Numbered from the stretch's first letter, positions 43,274-52,789 are shown. The stretch is 64,000 bases of DNA from Amulumruptor sp947039275 (GCA_947039275.1 CAMQYL010000012.1:1-64000), one strand, 5' to 3'. A program made the numbers and translations. The notes: generated by a model not told the origin, from the sequence alone.

Positions 43274-43290
43274 GATTTATACGACTTATC
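43224..43290. repeat. 9-bp tandem repeat array 5, overlapping the permease 3' end
   Basis: Seven units (one of 10 bp) running from inside the second permease gene, across its stop codon (43271-43273), into the gap: ATAAATCTT, ATAATTTTT, ATAAATCTT, ATAAGACTT, ATAAGAATTT, ATAAGATTT, ATACGACTT. Confidence 0.88.
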
Positions 43291-43337
43291 TGAGATATTA
43301 TCCCTATCTTAGCCCCATCACCCCCTGATAACATGTA

Positions 43338-43901
43338 ATGGAGCTGAAGCAGCAATTTCTGAAGATAGCCGGTGACTACACTAACTGGAATGTCTACCGC
43401 AAATCTCTCATCGTATGCGATGTCAACGAGATGTTCATACGTCGCTACTCGTTGCGCCTGACCCGCACTGCTGACCAGATGCGTCAGGCTGCCCGCTCCT
43501 GCAAGCAGAATCTGGTGGAAGGCATCACCGATGCCACGGTGTCGATGGAGATGGGCATACGTCTTGTCGGCATCGCTCGAGGCTCCGGGCGTGAGCTTCT
43601 TGAAGATTATCAGGACTATCTCCGCCAAAACCAGCTTGTGACATGGCAGCGCAGCGACTCTCGTGCCATACAGGCTTGCCGCTATTGCCGACTGTACGAC
43701 GATCCGTCGCAGTTCGTGGCAAAATGCTCCCAGCGCACTGACGAAACTGTTGCCAACATCATGCTCACCCAGCTCCATCAGCTTGATGCCATGCTCGGAG
43801 CCGTACTCCGCAAGATGGAAGAAATCTTCATAAACGAAGGCGGCATCAAAGAACAGATGTCGCAAGTGCGCCGTGACTGGCGCCGCCGCAACGGACAGTA
43901 A
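43338..43901 (+). CDS. Four-helix-bundle protein with four-helix suffix domain
   Basis: A 187-residue, helical cytosolic protein. The central LTRTADQMRQAARSCKQNLV-EGITDA segment and the later IARGSGRELLEDYQDYLRQN match the four-helix-bundle proteins related to those encoded by intervening sequences in 23S rRNA genes. The extended form here resembles the Bacteroidetes 'four helix bundle suffix' family. The function is unknown; relatives are thought to bind nucleic acid or act as scaffolds. It lies alone between two 9-bp arrays, downstream of the export operon. No reverse transcriptase or variable repeat of a diversity-generating element was seen. Confidence 0.82.
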   Translation: MELKQQFLKIAGDYTNWNVYRKSLIVCDVNEMFIRRYSLRLTRTADQMRQAARSCKQNLVEGITDATVSMEMGIRLVGIARGSGRELLEDYQDYLRQNQLVTWQRSDSRAIQACRYCRLYDDPSQFVAKCSQRTDETVANIMLTQLHQLDAMLGAVLRKMEEIFINEGGIKEQMSQVRRDWRRRNGQ

Positions 43902-43906
43902 CAAGC

Positions 43907-43981
43907 ATAAGTCTTATAAGTCTTATAACTTTTATAAATCTTATATGACTTATACGACTTATCCGTCTTATAAGATTTATT
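43907..43981. repeat. 9-bp tandem repeat array 6
   Basis: Eight exact-length units just after the four-helix-bundle gene: ATAAGTCTT twice, ATAACTTTT, ATAAATCTT, ATATGACTT, ATACGACTT, ATCCGTCTT, ATAAGATTT. This is the longest array in the window. Confidence 0.9.
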
Positions 43982-44075
43982 TCTCCTCGTCCTGACTCCT
44001 TGCCCTGTTGGGTTAATTTCTGTTAATTATATCTAACTGCGGAGCGGTTTTTATAACATTTATAGGCGTTTTTTG

Positions 44076-44083
44076 TATCTTTG
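44076..44083 (+). promoter_or_regulatory. -7 promoter box of the giant secreted protein gene
   Basis: TATCTTTG fits TAnnTTTG. It is the only clear box in the 769-bp gap 43902-44670 and would give a leader of about 580 nt. Confidence 0.5.
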
Positions 44084-44196
44084 TAGGTGCAATCCTGTGC
44101 TAAAATTTGGGATAAACGGGGAATTTTCATACTTCATACAGGCGGTAATCCGTGGCTGCATGCCTGGGAGCCGTCACCGCTAATTCCATTTTTGTC

Positions 44197-44225
44197 GCAC
44201 CGGAGAGCACACCGCTCATCGGTGC
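44197..44225 (+). promoter_or_regulatory. Hairpin in the long leader
   Basis: GCACCG (44197-44202) pairs with CGGTGC (44220-44225), followed by TTCTTGTT. It could be a weak attenuator or part of a larger RNA fold. Confidence 0.35.
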
Positions 44226-44337
44226 TTCTTGTTATGTATAAATCTAAAGTTCAATCACTTATATAATTAACCATTAAATCATTTGCACGTAACAAAATCA
44301 TCTAAATCACTTCTTATCATCCTCTGCTAAATAATTA

Positions 44338-44490
44338 AGCGCCGCTACCGTCGCTGTATGCAGCGGCACCAGCCGGCGAGCCGTCCACTCGGGGGCGGTT
44401 ACCCGTATCCGATTTCACGCTCCCGCGGCCCCCGGCGGCTGCCTGCCCGAGTCCACTAATGCGCACAAGGCATCGACTCAGTATCTGGGC
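44338..44490 (+). ncRNA. GC-rich structured leader segment (unassigned RNA element)
   Basis: A GC-rich island of about 150 bp inside AT-rich noncoding DNA. GCCGCT (44341-44346) pairs with AGCGGC (44362-44367). ACTCGGG (44387-44393) pairs with CCCGAGT (44446-44452), with further GC-rich strands between them. No open frame runs through it. It does not match any riboswitch class I can recall. It lies in the presumed 5' leader of the 2535-residue protein gene. Whether it is a cis-regulator, a small RNA or a remnant is unknown. Confidence 0.4.
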
Positions 44491-44499
44491 TAAATTCTT

Positions 44500-44545
44500 A
44501 TAAATCGTATAAATCTTATAAGACCTTATACGATTTATCAGATTT
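44500..44545. repeat. 9-bp tandem repeat array 7
   Basis: Five units in the leader of the giant gene: ATAAATCGT, ATAAATCTT, ATAAGACCTT (10 bp), ATACGATTT, ATCAGATTT. Confidence 0.82.
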
Positions 44546-44670
44546 ATCTTCCCCGGCTACTCCTCGACAACCTCCTCCGCGCGGACCCGGATCTGATTTT
44601 TTTCTAACGACAATCAATCAAAATCAATAATCAAAACAAACCAATTAACTAACAATAAAACCAACTCATT

Positions 44671-47600
44671 ATGAAGAAATTTCTTACATTCTTCGCTATG
44701 ATGTTTGCGTTGCTTGGTTTCTCCATCCCAGCCTCGGCTGCTTCATGGGTATTCTATGTGGATGCCTCGGCTAAAAACTGGGATGAAGCCTATATCTACT
44801 GTGGCAAGGATAGCAATTTTTATAGTTGCTACCAAGGCAAAGAGACTTCTGCTGGCTCAAAAGTTTTCAAGTTTGAATTCGATTGGACCGATCTTTATGA
44901 GATAGGCTTTGGAAACAGCAGTATTGGAGTAACGTGTGAAGTTTCGTCTGTTACATTTGACGGAAATTCAAAAGTCGGCTCTTTCAAAAAATGGGAGGGT
45001 GACTTCGTTGATCCAAGTAGTTCTGTTGAGAATCAGTGTTTTACACTTGGTTCTGGCAATACAGCGACAAGAAGCGAAAACTATGTCCCAGTGGTCATCT
45101 ATCCTGCCCCCTATATCTTGATGGATGGGGTCTGCTCTCAGTTTGTAAGCAGTGCTGATGATAAGAATTGGGAGTATAAGATTGAGAACGCATCTGCTGG
45201 TGATGAATTTCGTCTACAGATTAGTTCCTATACTGGAACAGGTCAAAGTAACACGGTATTATATACGGAAGGAGCTTCTATCAGCAAAAGCAGCAATAAT
45301 ATAGAATTGTGGCTTTATGGAAACTCAGGAGGCTTTATCAAGATTACTGATGCTGGCAACTATGTCATATCGTTTAGCAAGTCCTCCAATCTGGCATCGA
45401 CAAGTCCTAACGGTCCTCATAAGCTGAGCTGGACATTCACTGAGTCCAAGCCCGCTACTCCGGTGCTGCCTGCTTCGGCGACAAACAACAAGATCGTCAT
45501 CCCGGCTGTGTCGGGCGCGACTGTCTACTACACAGAGGCTGCTACCGGCGATCCCTCTGAGGACTCTTGGACTGAATACCCTGCCGGCGGCATCGCTCTC
45601 GAGAAGGGTCACACTACTATCCGTGCGGCTGCCTATAAGGAGGGTCTCGGATGGTCAGACGTGGCTGCTGCCAAGACCTATAAGTATGACCTCCCAGAGG
45701 TAAAAATCGAGATCGATGTGCACACCGGCAAGGCTACGCTGACACCCCTTGTGGCTCTCAACACTCTCCCTGCGAGTGCCAACGCTGTGATACTCTACTC
45801 TTGCGGTCCTGCTGCTCCCAATAAGGTGTACACTCCCGGCACTCCTGTCGACATGTTGAACGAGTGCACTATAGACGGCGCTACTCGCTATCCTATCAAG
45901 GCTCTCGTGCGCGCTTGGGGCGATGGTGACGGCTCAGTGGCTGTCGCTAACCAGAGCGTGGACTCTGATGTCCGCAATGCTCAGTGGGTAGGTCCGGCTG
46001 CAGTGCGCCGCATATGCCTCTGGAGCTACGGTCCTATGGGCAATTCTGTCCGTGTCGGTGAGTTCAGCCATCAGGCTGACGGCTCTTATGTGCTCTCACA
46101 TTCTCCCGTATCCGGCACTAACACCGGTGATGCTACCCAGCATTACTACATCCGCGTGGTCATGAACCATGACGAACCTAACAATGTGGCATCTGATGCC
46201 GGCGGCACATTCTATTCTCTTGGCAATGCCAACGAGGTGGTGAGCGTGGCGTCAGGCACAGAGTACACTTCCTTCAATCGCTTTACACCTTCTGCATCTG
46301 ACACCCGCGGTATGTTCTTTGACGGAGCTGACCGCGACGCTGTCAAGCTGACCCTCAAGGGCGACCTTGATGACTTCACTCACATTATTGATGGCTCTTC
46401 CGTCCCTTGCAAGCGTTTCGTCCCCAACAGCATCGTCCCCGAGTGGAATCCCGATGCTAACATCAAGTCGGTAGAGCTCCGCGATGCCAATGGCAAACTG
46501 CTCTGCACCCTGACTCAGAATCTCGGCACCGGCGAGGACAACTACTGGACAGGCGTGACCACCGAGGCTCTGAAGGGCGCTGCTAACAGTGGTGGGGATA
46601 ACCGCTTCTGCTTCGTCGCTGACACCAAGGATGGTAAAAAATATTATTCCATCGGTCAGCAGTATAATTACTGGGTCCAGTACGGACGTTATGATTCAAC
46701 TACCTCTCATAAGCCTTCTACTTCAAATAGTGCTGGCAATTACTTCTGCGTAAACGAGCCCTCTGCCATAGCCGAGGTTGCTATCTCATTTGACGGCACA
46801 ACGGCAAGCAAGATTTCCATCTCGCCCTATACCAACACCAAGCAGATGGACATCAGCGGCGATCCCAACGCTCCTTCCATCACGGGTTACGGCTCTGAGA
46901 TAGGTTCATGGGACAGCACTCGCGAGTTCAACCATTCGGAGACTCTCGGCGGCTGGGTTTACGCATTCACCGCTACACAGAGCACTCCCGAATATCTCAT
47001 TTACGGCTCGAAGGGCAATCTTTATGCTCCTATCGGTCTGCAGATCGGCTCACCCAGCACCACCGTATGGCGTCAAGTGCCCTCAGGTCTTGATGCTAAC
47101 GACAAGAAGCGTTACGCCGCCAAGCTCTCAGGCCTCCAGGTAGGCGCACGTTACCGTCTGATCCTCAAGGAGGTCGGCAATGATGTGCAGATCAGCATCG
47201 AGGCTCTCCCCGAGTCAGTGCGCAAGATCAAGAAAGTGGAACTTGTTAACCGCACTTCGGGTAACACTGCCGTAGGTGAGTTCACTCAGAATACTGAAAA
47301 CGGCACTTGGGATTTCTATCCCCTGTCATGGACGGGCAATCCCTCTAACAGCAGCGTATATTCTGATGCATATTATGTCAAGGTGACACTCGGCTACGAA
47401 GGCGAGGGCGATGCCTCTGACTACGTGCGCTACGTAGGCTACTCGTCTTCAGTTAATGACTACCAGCTCAAGTCAACAGCTCAGTACACCAACAAGGCTT
47501 ACACCTACAGCAACGTCAATGACAACCACAACTTCAAGGTGCGTGTCAACGGCGATTACTATGTGCAGCTCGCATTTGACGAATCCACCTTCACCGCCGG

Positions 47601-50600
47601 ATGGATGGGCGTGGCTACTTCAAAGCTGACACCCTCGTTTATCCCGCATGTCAACCGCGTGACATGGTCGCTCTCTGACGACAAGATCCTTGCTCCTGGC
47701 GACACCAAGTACTTCTACATGTCTGCTATGCAGAATGACAACCGCCTCTCGCCCGAGTGGGAGCTCGTCAAGGAAGGCGGCAAGTATGTGCTTGACAACT
47801 TTGTGGTGATTCCCGCCGCTCAGTTCGTGATCCGTGCCGTCAGCAAGTCAGCAACAAGCGGTGCTCTCACAGTCACCGACTGGGGTTACAATGGTTCTGT
47901 CCCCTACCATATCTACGCTACCGGTCAGGACTTCAAGATCGATCAGGTTGCGGATCTTAACGCTACATCCAAAGTGTCCGCTCCGTTTACCATGACGGCT
48001 AACTGCGAGCGTGGTTTCTTCTGGAATGTCGGTGCGTCTATGGTGCGTCTCGAGTTTGACCCCTCGGCTTCCACCAATAACCTCACCGCCACCATCGACT
48101 TCTCGTATCCCTCTACCCTCAAGCAGGCTCCCAAGCCTGGTTTCCCCTGGGTAGGTCTTACATCGTCGAATATCCAGGCTCTCTCTGGCAGCAACCAGAG
48201 CTACTCTTATGCCTCTAAACTCGGCATGTCAGGTCTGAGCGACAATGACCTGAAGAATATCGGCATAGACTCTCGTGATGATCTGGAGGCTTCGTTTACC
48301 AACGCCTTTATCCAGTGGACCGAGGACGGCAAGCCCTACATCTATGACCGCCATGTCGATGATACAGATACTAAGGGCAAGTCCATCTACTATTTCAGCG
48401 GTGATGCTGCTTCTGATAACCGTGCCACATCTGTCCGCCCCGCAGTGGATCAGGTGATGAGCTCGACCATTCTGCCTCCGCGTAACACTCCGCAGTTCCA
48501 GATGATCACTACCAAGGGTGTGACTACTCCTGACGCTGACGCTCTTACGTTTAAGTATATCAAGACTGACCGCAAGACCTTCATGTACCACGGCCATACC
48601 ACCAAGGAGTTCATGGTTGCTGAATACGAGATTTCGAATATCGAGCTTCAAGGTATGTTCAAGGTATTCACTGGCTACGGTGCTCGCAAATACGGTAGCG
48701 TTATCAACGGTCTCTCATATTATCCCAACTGGGGTGTGGGAGTGCAGAAAGATGGCGAACCCTATGCCAACATGCTTATCAGCAGCACACAGCAGCTGCC
48801 TATGAACGGCGGTGGTCAGGTGATCACCACCGACGCTGACGGACATGAAGTGTCAACCCGCTATTGGGAGCAGATATCCATAGGAGACAAAGGCGATTAT
48901 GGTAAGGATGACAATACCGCCGGCCAGTATTTCCGTCTGGACAACGCCCAGTATGTGACATCGCTCAAGTTCTATCTCGCTCTCGAGTGTGATACTGATG
49001 ACCGCAACAGCACTACTTTCCACCATCTGCAGGGTGGTGACCCCGTCAACTATTACAATGACGGACGTAACTACTCTTGGCTGGATGTCAAGCTCGAAGC
49101 CGAGCGTCCGGTCATCCAGCTCAACAAGCAGGGTACCAAGACAGGCGTGGCGCGCTACTGGCTCAATGCTAAGAGAGCTGGAGACAAGCCCGAGGTGAAG
49201 GAGTATAAGACCAAACTCATCAAAATTGATCCTGAAAAATTCGAGTATGATCCCGAGTATGGCACTCCTACCCAGGGCTTTGAAGAGATCCCGGTTGCAG
49301 GCAGCACATATAAGCTGAATGAGCCTTATAATAATTATATCGAGGAGAAGACAACCACTATCAACGATCTTAAGGATGGCACTTATATAGCTTACATCTA
49401 TGATGTAGTCTATGTGCCTAAGAGTGGCCTTACCATTAAGGAGACTGACAAATGGAACATCTCGCACCCCATCACCATCTTCTCTGTAAAGCAGGGTCTG
49501 ATTCGTGGTGAGCAGCGCGTGGGAGCACGAAGCGAGTCACACATTTATCATCCAGTGATACGTGTATATCCCGATATCCAGGCAGTGATAAAGGCTCTCC
49601 CATCTACTATCACTCTTGACAAGGTCAGCGCTACCGTTACGCTTGGTAATCTCCGTGCCGACTCTTACATTCTTGATACCGAGGGTAAAGACATTACCAA
49701 GAAGGACGCTCCCGATGCTGATGCTACCGACATTTACTATGTGGTCACACAGAAGTATAAGTCGGCTGCTGCCAACGGTGGAGTAGAGCAGGAAGGCAAG
49801 GCTGTGGTGTACTATCCTCAGGGATACTTTAGCGTAGCCCGAGGCAACGTCAACACCCAGAACTTCGACGTGATCAAGACCCGCCTCAACGCTCTTACCC
49901 ACCTGACTCTTGATGTGGCTGTGGAAGGTGCTGAAAACCCTGCACCTGTGACTGCCGAGGCTATGACCTACATGCCCGCCGGCCAGCTCTACGGCACACT
50001 CGTAGCTGACAAGAAAGAAAGCGGAGATGTACACTTCAACGCTCTCAGCGTCACCCACGGCGACGAGGTAGAGGGTGCTGACCGTGACGGCTACGCTCGT
50101 ATCCGCTATGTCGACCGCAACAACGGTGACATCCCCTGCTATATCGGCTCTATGGACGGCACAGGCGTGTTTGCCCAGGTATATTATGTAGGCAAGGATG
50201 CTACAACAGGTGCCGAGGTCGATATGCCTCTCTTCGATGAGGACGCACTCCTCGACATGAAGGCTAATCCCGATGACACTCAGAATGACGGTAAGATCTA
50301 TACAGCGAAGCGTCTGAAAATCGGCGGCATACCTTACGTGACCGAGTCTGATGCTACTGACGAACTCGCTACCGACATCGACGGCACCGAGCTCAAGCTC
50401 CGCCACAAGCAGACAGCCAAGTTCAAGGTGGTTCTAACCTACAAGAACGAGGGTATCGACATGCCCGAAGTGACGACCCGTACCAAGGAGACCGAGCTCA
50501 CCTACGGTGAGGAGAATCTGACATCTCCCCGCCAGGGTCTGCACGACGTGCTTACCCAGGCTGATGCCGATGCACGTCTGACTGACGAGACTGTCGCCAA

Positions 50601-52278
50601 GGACGTGACAGCAGTAAGCGAAAGATACGTTGAAAACTACGGTGGTCTCTTCACCAACATTGAGGACGCCCACGTGGCTCTCCATGCTGTGGAGAAGAAC
50701 AATGCCCTCGTAGGCTCACGCAGCCTCCGCAAGTGGTATATGGATCATGGCGACAAGTGGATCGGTACTGAGGATCTCAATCCTTTCAACCCTGGCAACC
50801 ACCTTGCCATCGGCAATGCCAAAATGGGCGCTACAGAAACATATGGCGCTCCTGAAGAGGTGCATCCGCTGCTCCGCGGCACCAAGGTAGAGTCTACTGA
50901 TGGCTTCCGTAACGACTCTGAGCTCAACAATGCATGGTGGAATCACAATGCTCTTGTAGCTCCCGAGTTCCACGAGGCTGACCAGATCAATGGTACCCTG
51001 ACCATCGAAGGTGGTAAGGTGACCGGCTTTATCCCCGGCTCTGCGCATCCTAAGAATCACCGCGCTTACTGGGCAGGTGTCAAGCCAGATAACAGCGATA
51101 AGTACCAGGTATGGGACGGTGGCTACGTCATCAAGGCTCCCGAAGGCTTTGATGTCGACATCCGCGACCCCCAGCACGGATACTATGGCATGAGCAACCA
51201 CTTCTCTACCAAGCGTAGCGGATTCTACCTCGGTGAGATGCCTCTTGATGCCAATGACGTGACCGCTGTCTTAGGACGTGGTAACGGTATGGGCTCTGGC
51301 TCTTTCACAGAGGATCAGCGTAGTCAGTTCTATACAGATGCTGCAGCTGTGCATGCCAAGGCTATGGAGTTCCACAAGTACAGCGAGGCTATCAATGCTG
51401 CTGTCAACGCAGGCAATAGCTCTGTATCCGTTGGTAACAACACCTATCCCATCAACTGGAATAAAGAGTATATCTGGGACTATGACCCCATTTATGATGT
51501 ACGCGAGAAGGCTGCTTTCGAACCTCAGACCGCTGGTGGTCTGTCACCTGCCGAAGAGTTGTTTGAGACAGCTGACCGTCACATGTTCTTCAAGGTCCGC
51601 CACATCAACCATGAATCATGGTTTGTGCCTGGTGCCAGCGTTGCCGAAGGCTCTCTCAAGACCCAGCCTCTCTGGGCTGCATTTGAGAATGATGCCAAGT
51701 TCCAGGCTGCCGCTACTCCGACTGCCAAAGACAACTACGTGATGAGCCAGCTCCGTATCAACCCCGAGGACTACTGTCCGCTCGCTTATGACGTGCGTTA
51801 CACTTATCCGTTCCTCACCTCTGACAAGTACGTCACAGCTGAGAACTACGATAATTCCAAAAATGGTGCCCGCCGCAAGGCTCGTTCTACTGAGCCTGGT
51901 GCCATCAAGACTGCTCTTGACGGCGTCGGAGAGGGTGATGTGGACGACATCGTAGCTCGTGACAAGGGTCGTGTATCATTCTTCGGATACGTATCTCCTG
52001 AGGACGTAGTGCCCACCGCCATCAGCGATGTCAATGATGACATCCGCGGCAACGGTTTCAGCATCGTCTACAACCGTGCTGCCGGCACAGTCACTGTCAA
52101 GGCTGAAGGCAAGACACTCGAGAACGCTGCGGTATATGACGCTTCGGGCGCATCGCTCGTAACCGGCACATCCGCTGACCGCATCGACGACAGCACCATC
52201 GTGCTTGATGTCCGTAACATCGCCCGCGGTGCCTACGTAGTAAGCACCAACCTCGGCGGTGCCAAGTTCATGAAATGA
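44671..52278 (+). CDS. Giant secreted protein with T9SS-like C-terminal domain
   Basis: A 2535-residue exported protein. The signal peptide is residues 1-23 (ending IPASA). An N-terminal module begins SWVFYVDASAKNWDEAYIYC. A bacterial Ig/chitobiase-C-like segment follows near residue 265 (TPVLPASATNNKIVIPAVSG). The middle shows recurring modules opening VRRICLWSYGP, IKSVELRDANG and IKKVELVNRTSG. The last 85 residues end in VYDASGASLVTG, LDVRNIARGAYVVSTN and FMK, the pattern of T9SS type A sorting domains. It is therefore probably secreted by T9SS and held at the cell surface; no catalytic motif was recognised. The first 750 bp are visibly richer in A+T than the rest. A PorW/SprE gene lies downstream. 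Confidence 0.8.
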   Translation: MKKFLTFFAMMFALLGFSIPASAASWVFYVDASAKNWDEAYIYCGKDSNFYSCYQGKETSAGSKVFKFEFDWTDLYEIGFGNSSIGVTCEVSSVTFDGNSKVGSFKKWEGDFVDPSSSVENQCFTLGSGNTATRSENYVPVVIYPAPYILMDGVCSQFVSSADDKNWEYKIENASAGDEFRLQISSYTGTGQSNTVLYTEGASISKSSNNIELWLYGNSGGFIKITDAGNYVISFSKSSNLASTSPNGPHKLSWTFTESKPATPVLPASATNNKIVIPAVSGATVYYTEAATGDPSEDSWTEYPAGGIALEKGHTTIRAAAYKEGLGWSDVAAAKTYKYDLPEVKIEIDVHTGKATLTPLVALNTLPASANAVILYSCGPAAPNKVYTPGTPVDMLNECTIDGATRYPIKALVRAWGDGDGSVAVANQSVDSDVRNAQWVGPAAVRRICLWSYGPMGNSVRVGEFSHQADGSYVLSHSPVSGTNTGDATQHYYIRVVMNHDEPNNVASDAGGTFYSLGNANEVVSVASGTEYTSFNRFTPSASDTRGMFFDGADRDAVKLTLKGDLDDFTHIIDGSSVPCKRFVPNSIVPEWNPDANIKSVELRDANGKLLCTLTQNLGTGEDNYWTGVTTEALKGAANSGGDNRFCFVADTKDGKKYYSIGQQYNYWVQYGRYDSTTSHKPSTSNSAGNYFCVNEPSAIAEVAISFDGTTASKISISPYTNTKQMDISGDPNAPSITGYGSEIGSWDSTREFNHSETLGGWVYAFTATQSTPEYLIYGSKGNLYAPIGLQIGSPSTTVWRQVPSGLDANDKKRYAAKLSGLQVGARYRLILKEVGNDVQISIEALPESVRKIKKVELVNRTSGNTAVGEFTQNTENGTWDFYPLSWTGNPSNSSVYSDAYYVKVTLGYEGEGDASDYVRYVGYSSSVNDYQLKSTAQYTNKAYTYSNVNDNHNFKVRVNGDYYVQLAFDESTFTAGWMGVATSKLTPSFIPHVNRVTWSLSDDKILAPGDTKYFYMSAMQNDNRLSPEWELVKEGGKYVLDNFVVIPAAQFVIRAVSKSATSGALTVTDWGYNGSVPYHIYATGQDFKIDQVADLNATSKVSAPFTMTANCERGFFWNVGASMVRLEFDPSASTNNLTATIDFSYPSTLKQAPKPGFPWVGLTSSNIQALSGSNQSYSYASKLGMSGLSDNDLKNIGIDSRDDLEASFTNAFIQWTEDGKPYIYDRHVDDTDTKGKSIYYFSGDAASDNRATSVRPAVDQVMSSTILPPRNTPQFQMITTKGVTTPDADALTFKYIKTDRKTFMYHGHTTKEFMVAEYEISNIELQGMFKVFTGYGARKYGSVINGLSYYPNWGVGVQKDGEPYANMLISSTQQLPMNGGGQVITTDADGHEVSTRYWEQISIGDKGDYGKDDNTAGQYFRLDNAQYVTSLKFYLALECDTDDRNSTTFHHLQGGDPVNYYNDGRNYSWLDVKLEAERPVIQLNKQGTKTGVARYWLNAKRAGDKPEVKEYKTKLIKIDPEKFEYDPEYGTPTQGFEEIPVAGSTYKLNEPYNNYIEEKTTTINDLKDGTYIAYIYDVVYVPKSGLTIKETDKWNISHPITIFSVKQGLIRGEQRVGARSESHIYHPVIRVYPDIQAVIKALPSTITLDKVSATVTLGNLRADSYILDTEGKDITKKDAPDADATDIYYVVTQKYKSAAANGGVEQEGKAVVYYPQGYFSVARGNVNTQNFDVIKTRLNALTHLTLDVAVEGAENPAPVTAEAMTYMPAGQLYGTLVADKKESGDVHFNALSVTHGDEVEGADRDGYARIRYVDRNNGDIPCYIGSMDGTGVFAQVYYVGKDATTGAEVDMPLFDEDALLDMKANPDDTQNDGKIYTAKRLKIGGIPYVTESDATDELATDIDGTELKLRHKQTAKFKVVLTYKNEGIDMPEVTTRTKETELTYGEENLTSPRQGLHDVLTQADADARLTDETVAKDVTAVSERYVENYGGLFTNIEDAHVALHAVEKNNALVGSRSLRKWYMDHGDKWIGTEDLNPFNPGNHLAIGNAKMGATETYGAPEEVHPLLRGTKVESTDGFRNDSELNNAWWNHNALVAPEFHEADQINGTLTIEGGKVTGFIPGSAHPKNHRAYWAGVKPDNSDKYQVWDGGYVIKAPEGFDVDIRDPQHGYYGMSNHFSTKRSGFYLGEMPLDANDVTAVLGRGNGMGSGSFTEDQRSQFYTDAAAVHAKAMEFHKYSEAINAAVNAGNSSVSVGNNTYPINWNKEYIWDYDPIYDVREKAAFEPQTAGGLSPAEELFETADRHMFFKVRHINHESWFVPGASVAEGSLKTQPLWAAFENDAKFQAAATPTAKDNYVMSQLRINPEDYCPLAYDVRYTYPFLTSDKYVTAENYDNSKNGARRKARSTEPGAIKTALDGVGEGDVDDIVARDKGRVSFFGYVSPEDVVPTAISDVNDDIRGNGFSIVYNRAAGTVTVKAEGKTLENAAVYDASGASLVTGTSADRIDDSTIVLDVRNIARGAYVVSTNLGGAKFMK

Positions 52279-52297
52279 TCCCGGACCTGACATAACT

Positions 52298-52360
52298 GTA
52301 GGGACATGCCGTGGCATGTCCGCCGCCCCAAGGCTGATTGATAGCTAAGGCATGTCCCTC
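52298..52360. repeat. REP inverted pair with truncated second arm
   Basis: A full forward copy at 52298-52321 (GTAG, core GGACATGCC-GT-GGCATGTCC) and, 27 bp on, only the outer half of a reverse copy (GGCATGTCCCT, from 52349). It begins 20 bp after the giant gene's stop codon. Confidence 0.8.
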
Positions 52361-52474
52361 TCAGATTATCCCAGGTCGTTCCCGAAAATATTTAACACCA
52401 TATTTAAAAAATAAGACTTAACGAAAAGAGAAAAATTTGTTCATTAGCACAGAAAGTTAAATATTTCCAACCCC

Positions 52475-52503
52475 GCCGGAGGGGGAATCCCACCCTCTCC
52501 GGC
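52475..52503 (+). terminator. GC-rich hairpin after the giant gene
   Basis: GCCGGAG (52475-52481) pairs with CTCCGGC (52497-52503), with further GGG/CCC pairing inside. It may act in termination together with the stronger hairpin that follows. Confidence 0.5.
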
Positions 52504-52515
52504 ATTAACTCCCGG

Positions 52516-52546
52516 CGCGGGGGCTGTCGTGATGACAGCCCCCGCG
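52516..52546 (+). terminator. Strong hairpin, likely terminator of the giant gene
   Basis: A perfect 13-bp stem, CGCGGGGGCTGTC (52516-52528) with GACAGCCCCCGCG (52534-52546), and loop GTGAT. It is followed by TTGCATTTCG, a weak T-tract. There are 237 bp between the stop codon and this hairpin, occupied by a REP pair and AT-rich DNA. Confidence 0.7.
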
Positions 52547-52579
52547 TTGCATTTCGCCCCCCCCCAGTCAGCTGGTGAC

Positions 52580-52603
52580 GGACATGCCACGGCATGTCCC
52601 TAC
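52580..52603 (-). repeat. REP element, reverse, single
   Basis: Core GGACATGCC-AC-GGCATGTCC followed by CTAC, i.e. GTAG on the minus strand. No partner lies at the usual spacing. Confidence 0.83.
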
Positions 52604-52639
52604 AGAGCTTGCGCTGCCCTGATTGACAGTTTGTAGGGT

Positions 52640-52789
52640 GGGTGTTGCAAAAACTGTCGATTGTGGTGATTCTGCCTGTGTGCTGTAGGGACATGCCACG
52701 GCATGTCTGCTGATACTCAAGCATTTGCAGATTAGACATGCCATGGCATGTCCCTACAGCATTGTACGATTTGGAGTTTTGCAACACCC
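52640..52789. repeat. 150-bp unit with 13-bp inverted ends enclosing a REP pair
   Basis: GGGTGTTGCAAAA (52640-52652) and its perfect complement TTTTGCAACACCC (52777-52789) flank the REP pair at 52685-52757. This nested symmetry looks like a small mobile or duplicated unit. No target-site duplication was made out. Confidence 0.55.
52685..52757. repeat. REP inverted pair (REPIN-like)
   Basis: Arms 52685-52708 and 52734-52757, 24 nt each with one difference in the loop, spacer 25 nt. Core GACATGCC-AC-GGCATGTC, flanked by GTAG outside. It lies 95 bp before the PorW/SprE start. Confidence 0.85.

Noticed and set aside
43338..43901. Diversity-generating retroelement accessory (Avd) gene
   Set aside because: The four-helix-bundle fold is shared with Avd, but no reverse transcriptase or template/variable repeat is present.
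43987..44670. Cobalamin or TPP riboswitch in the giant-gene leader
   Set aside because: No B12 box or TPP core was found; only unclassified GC-rich pairing is visible.
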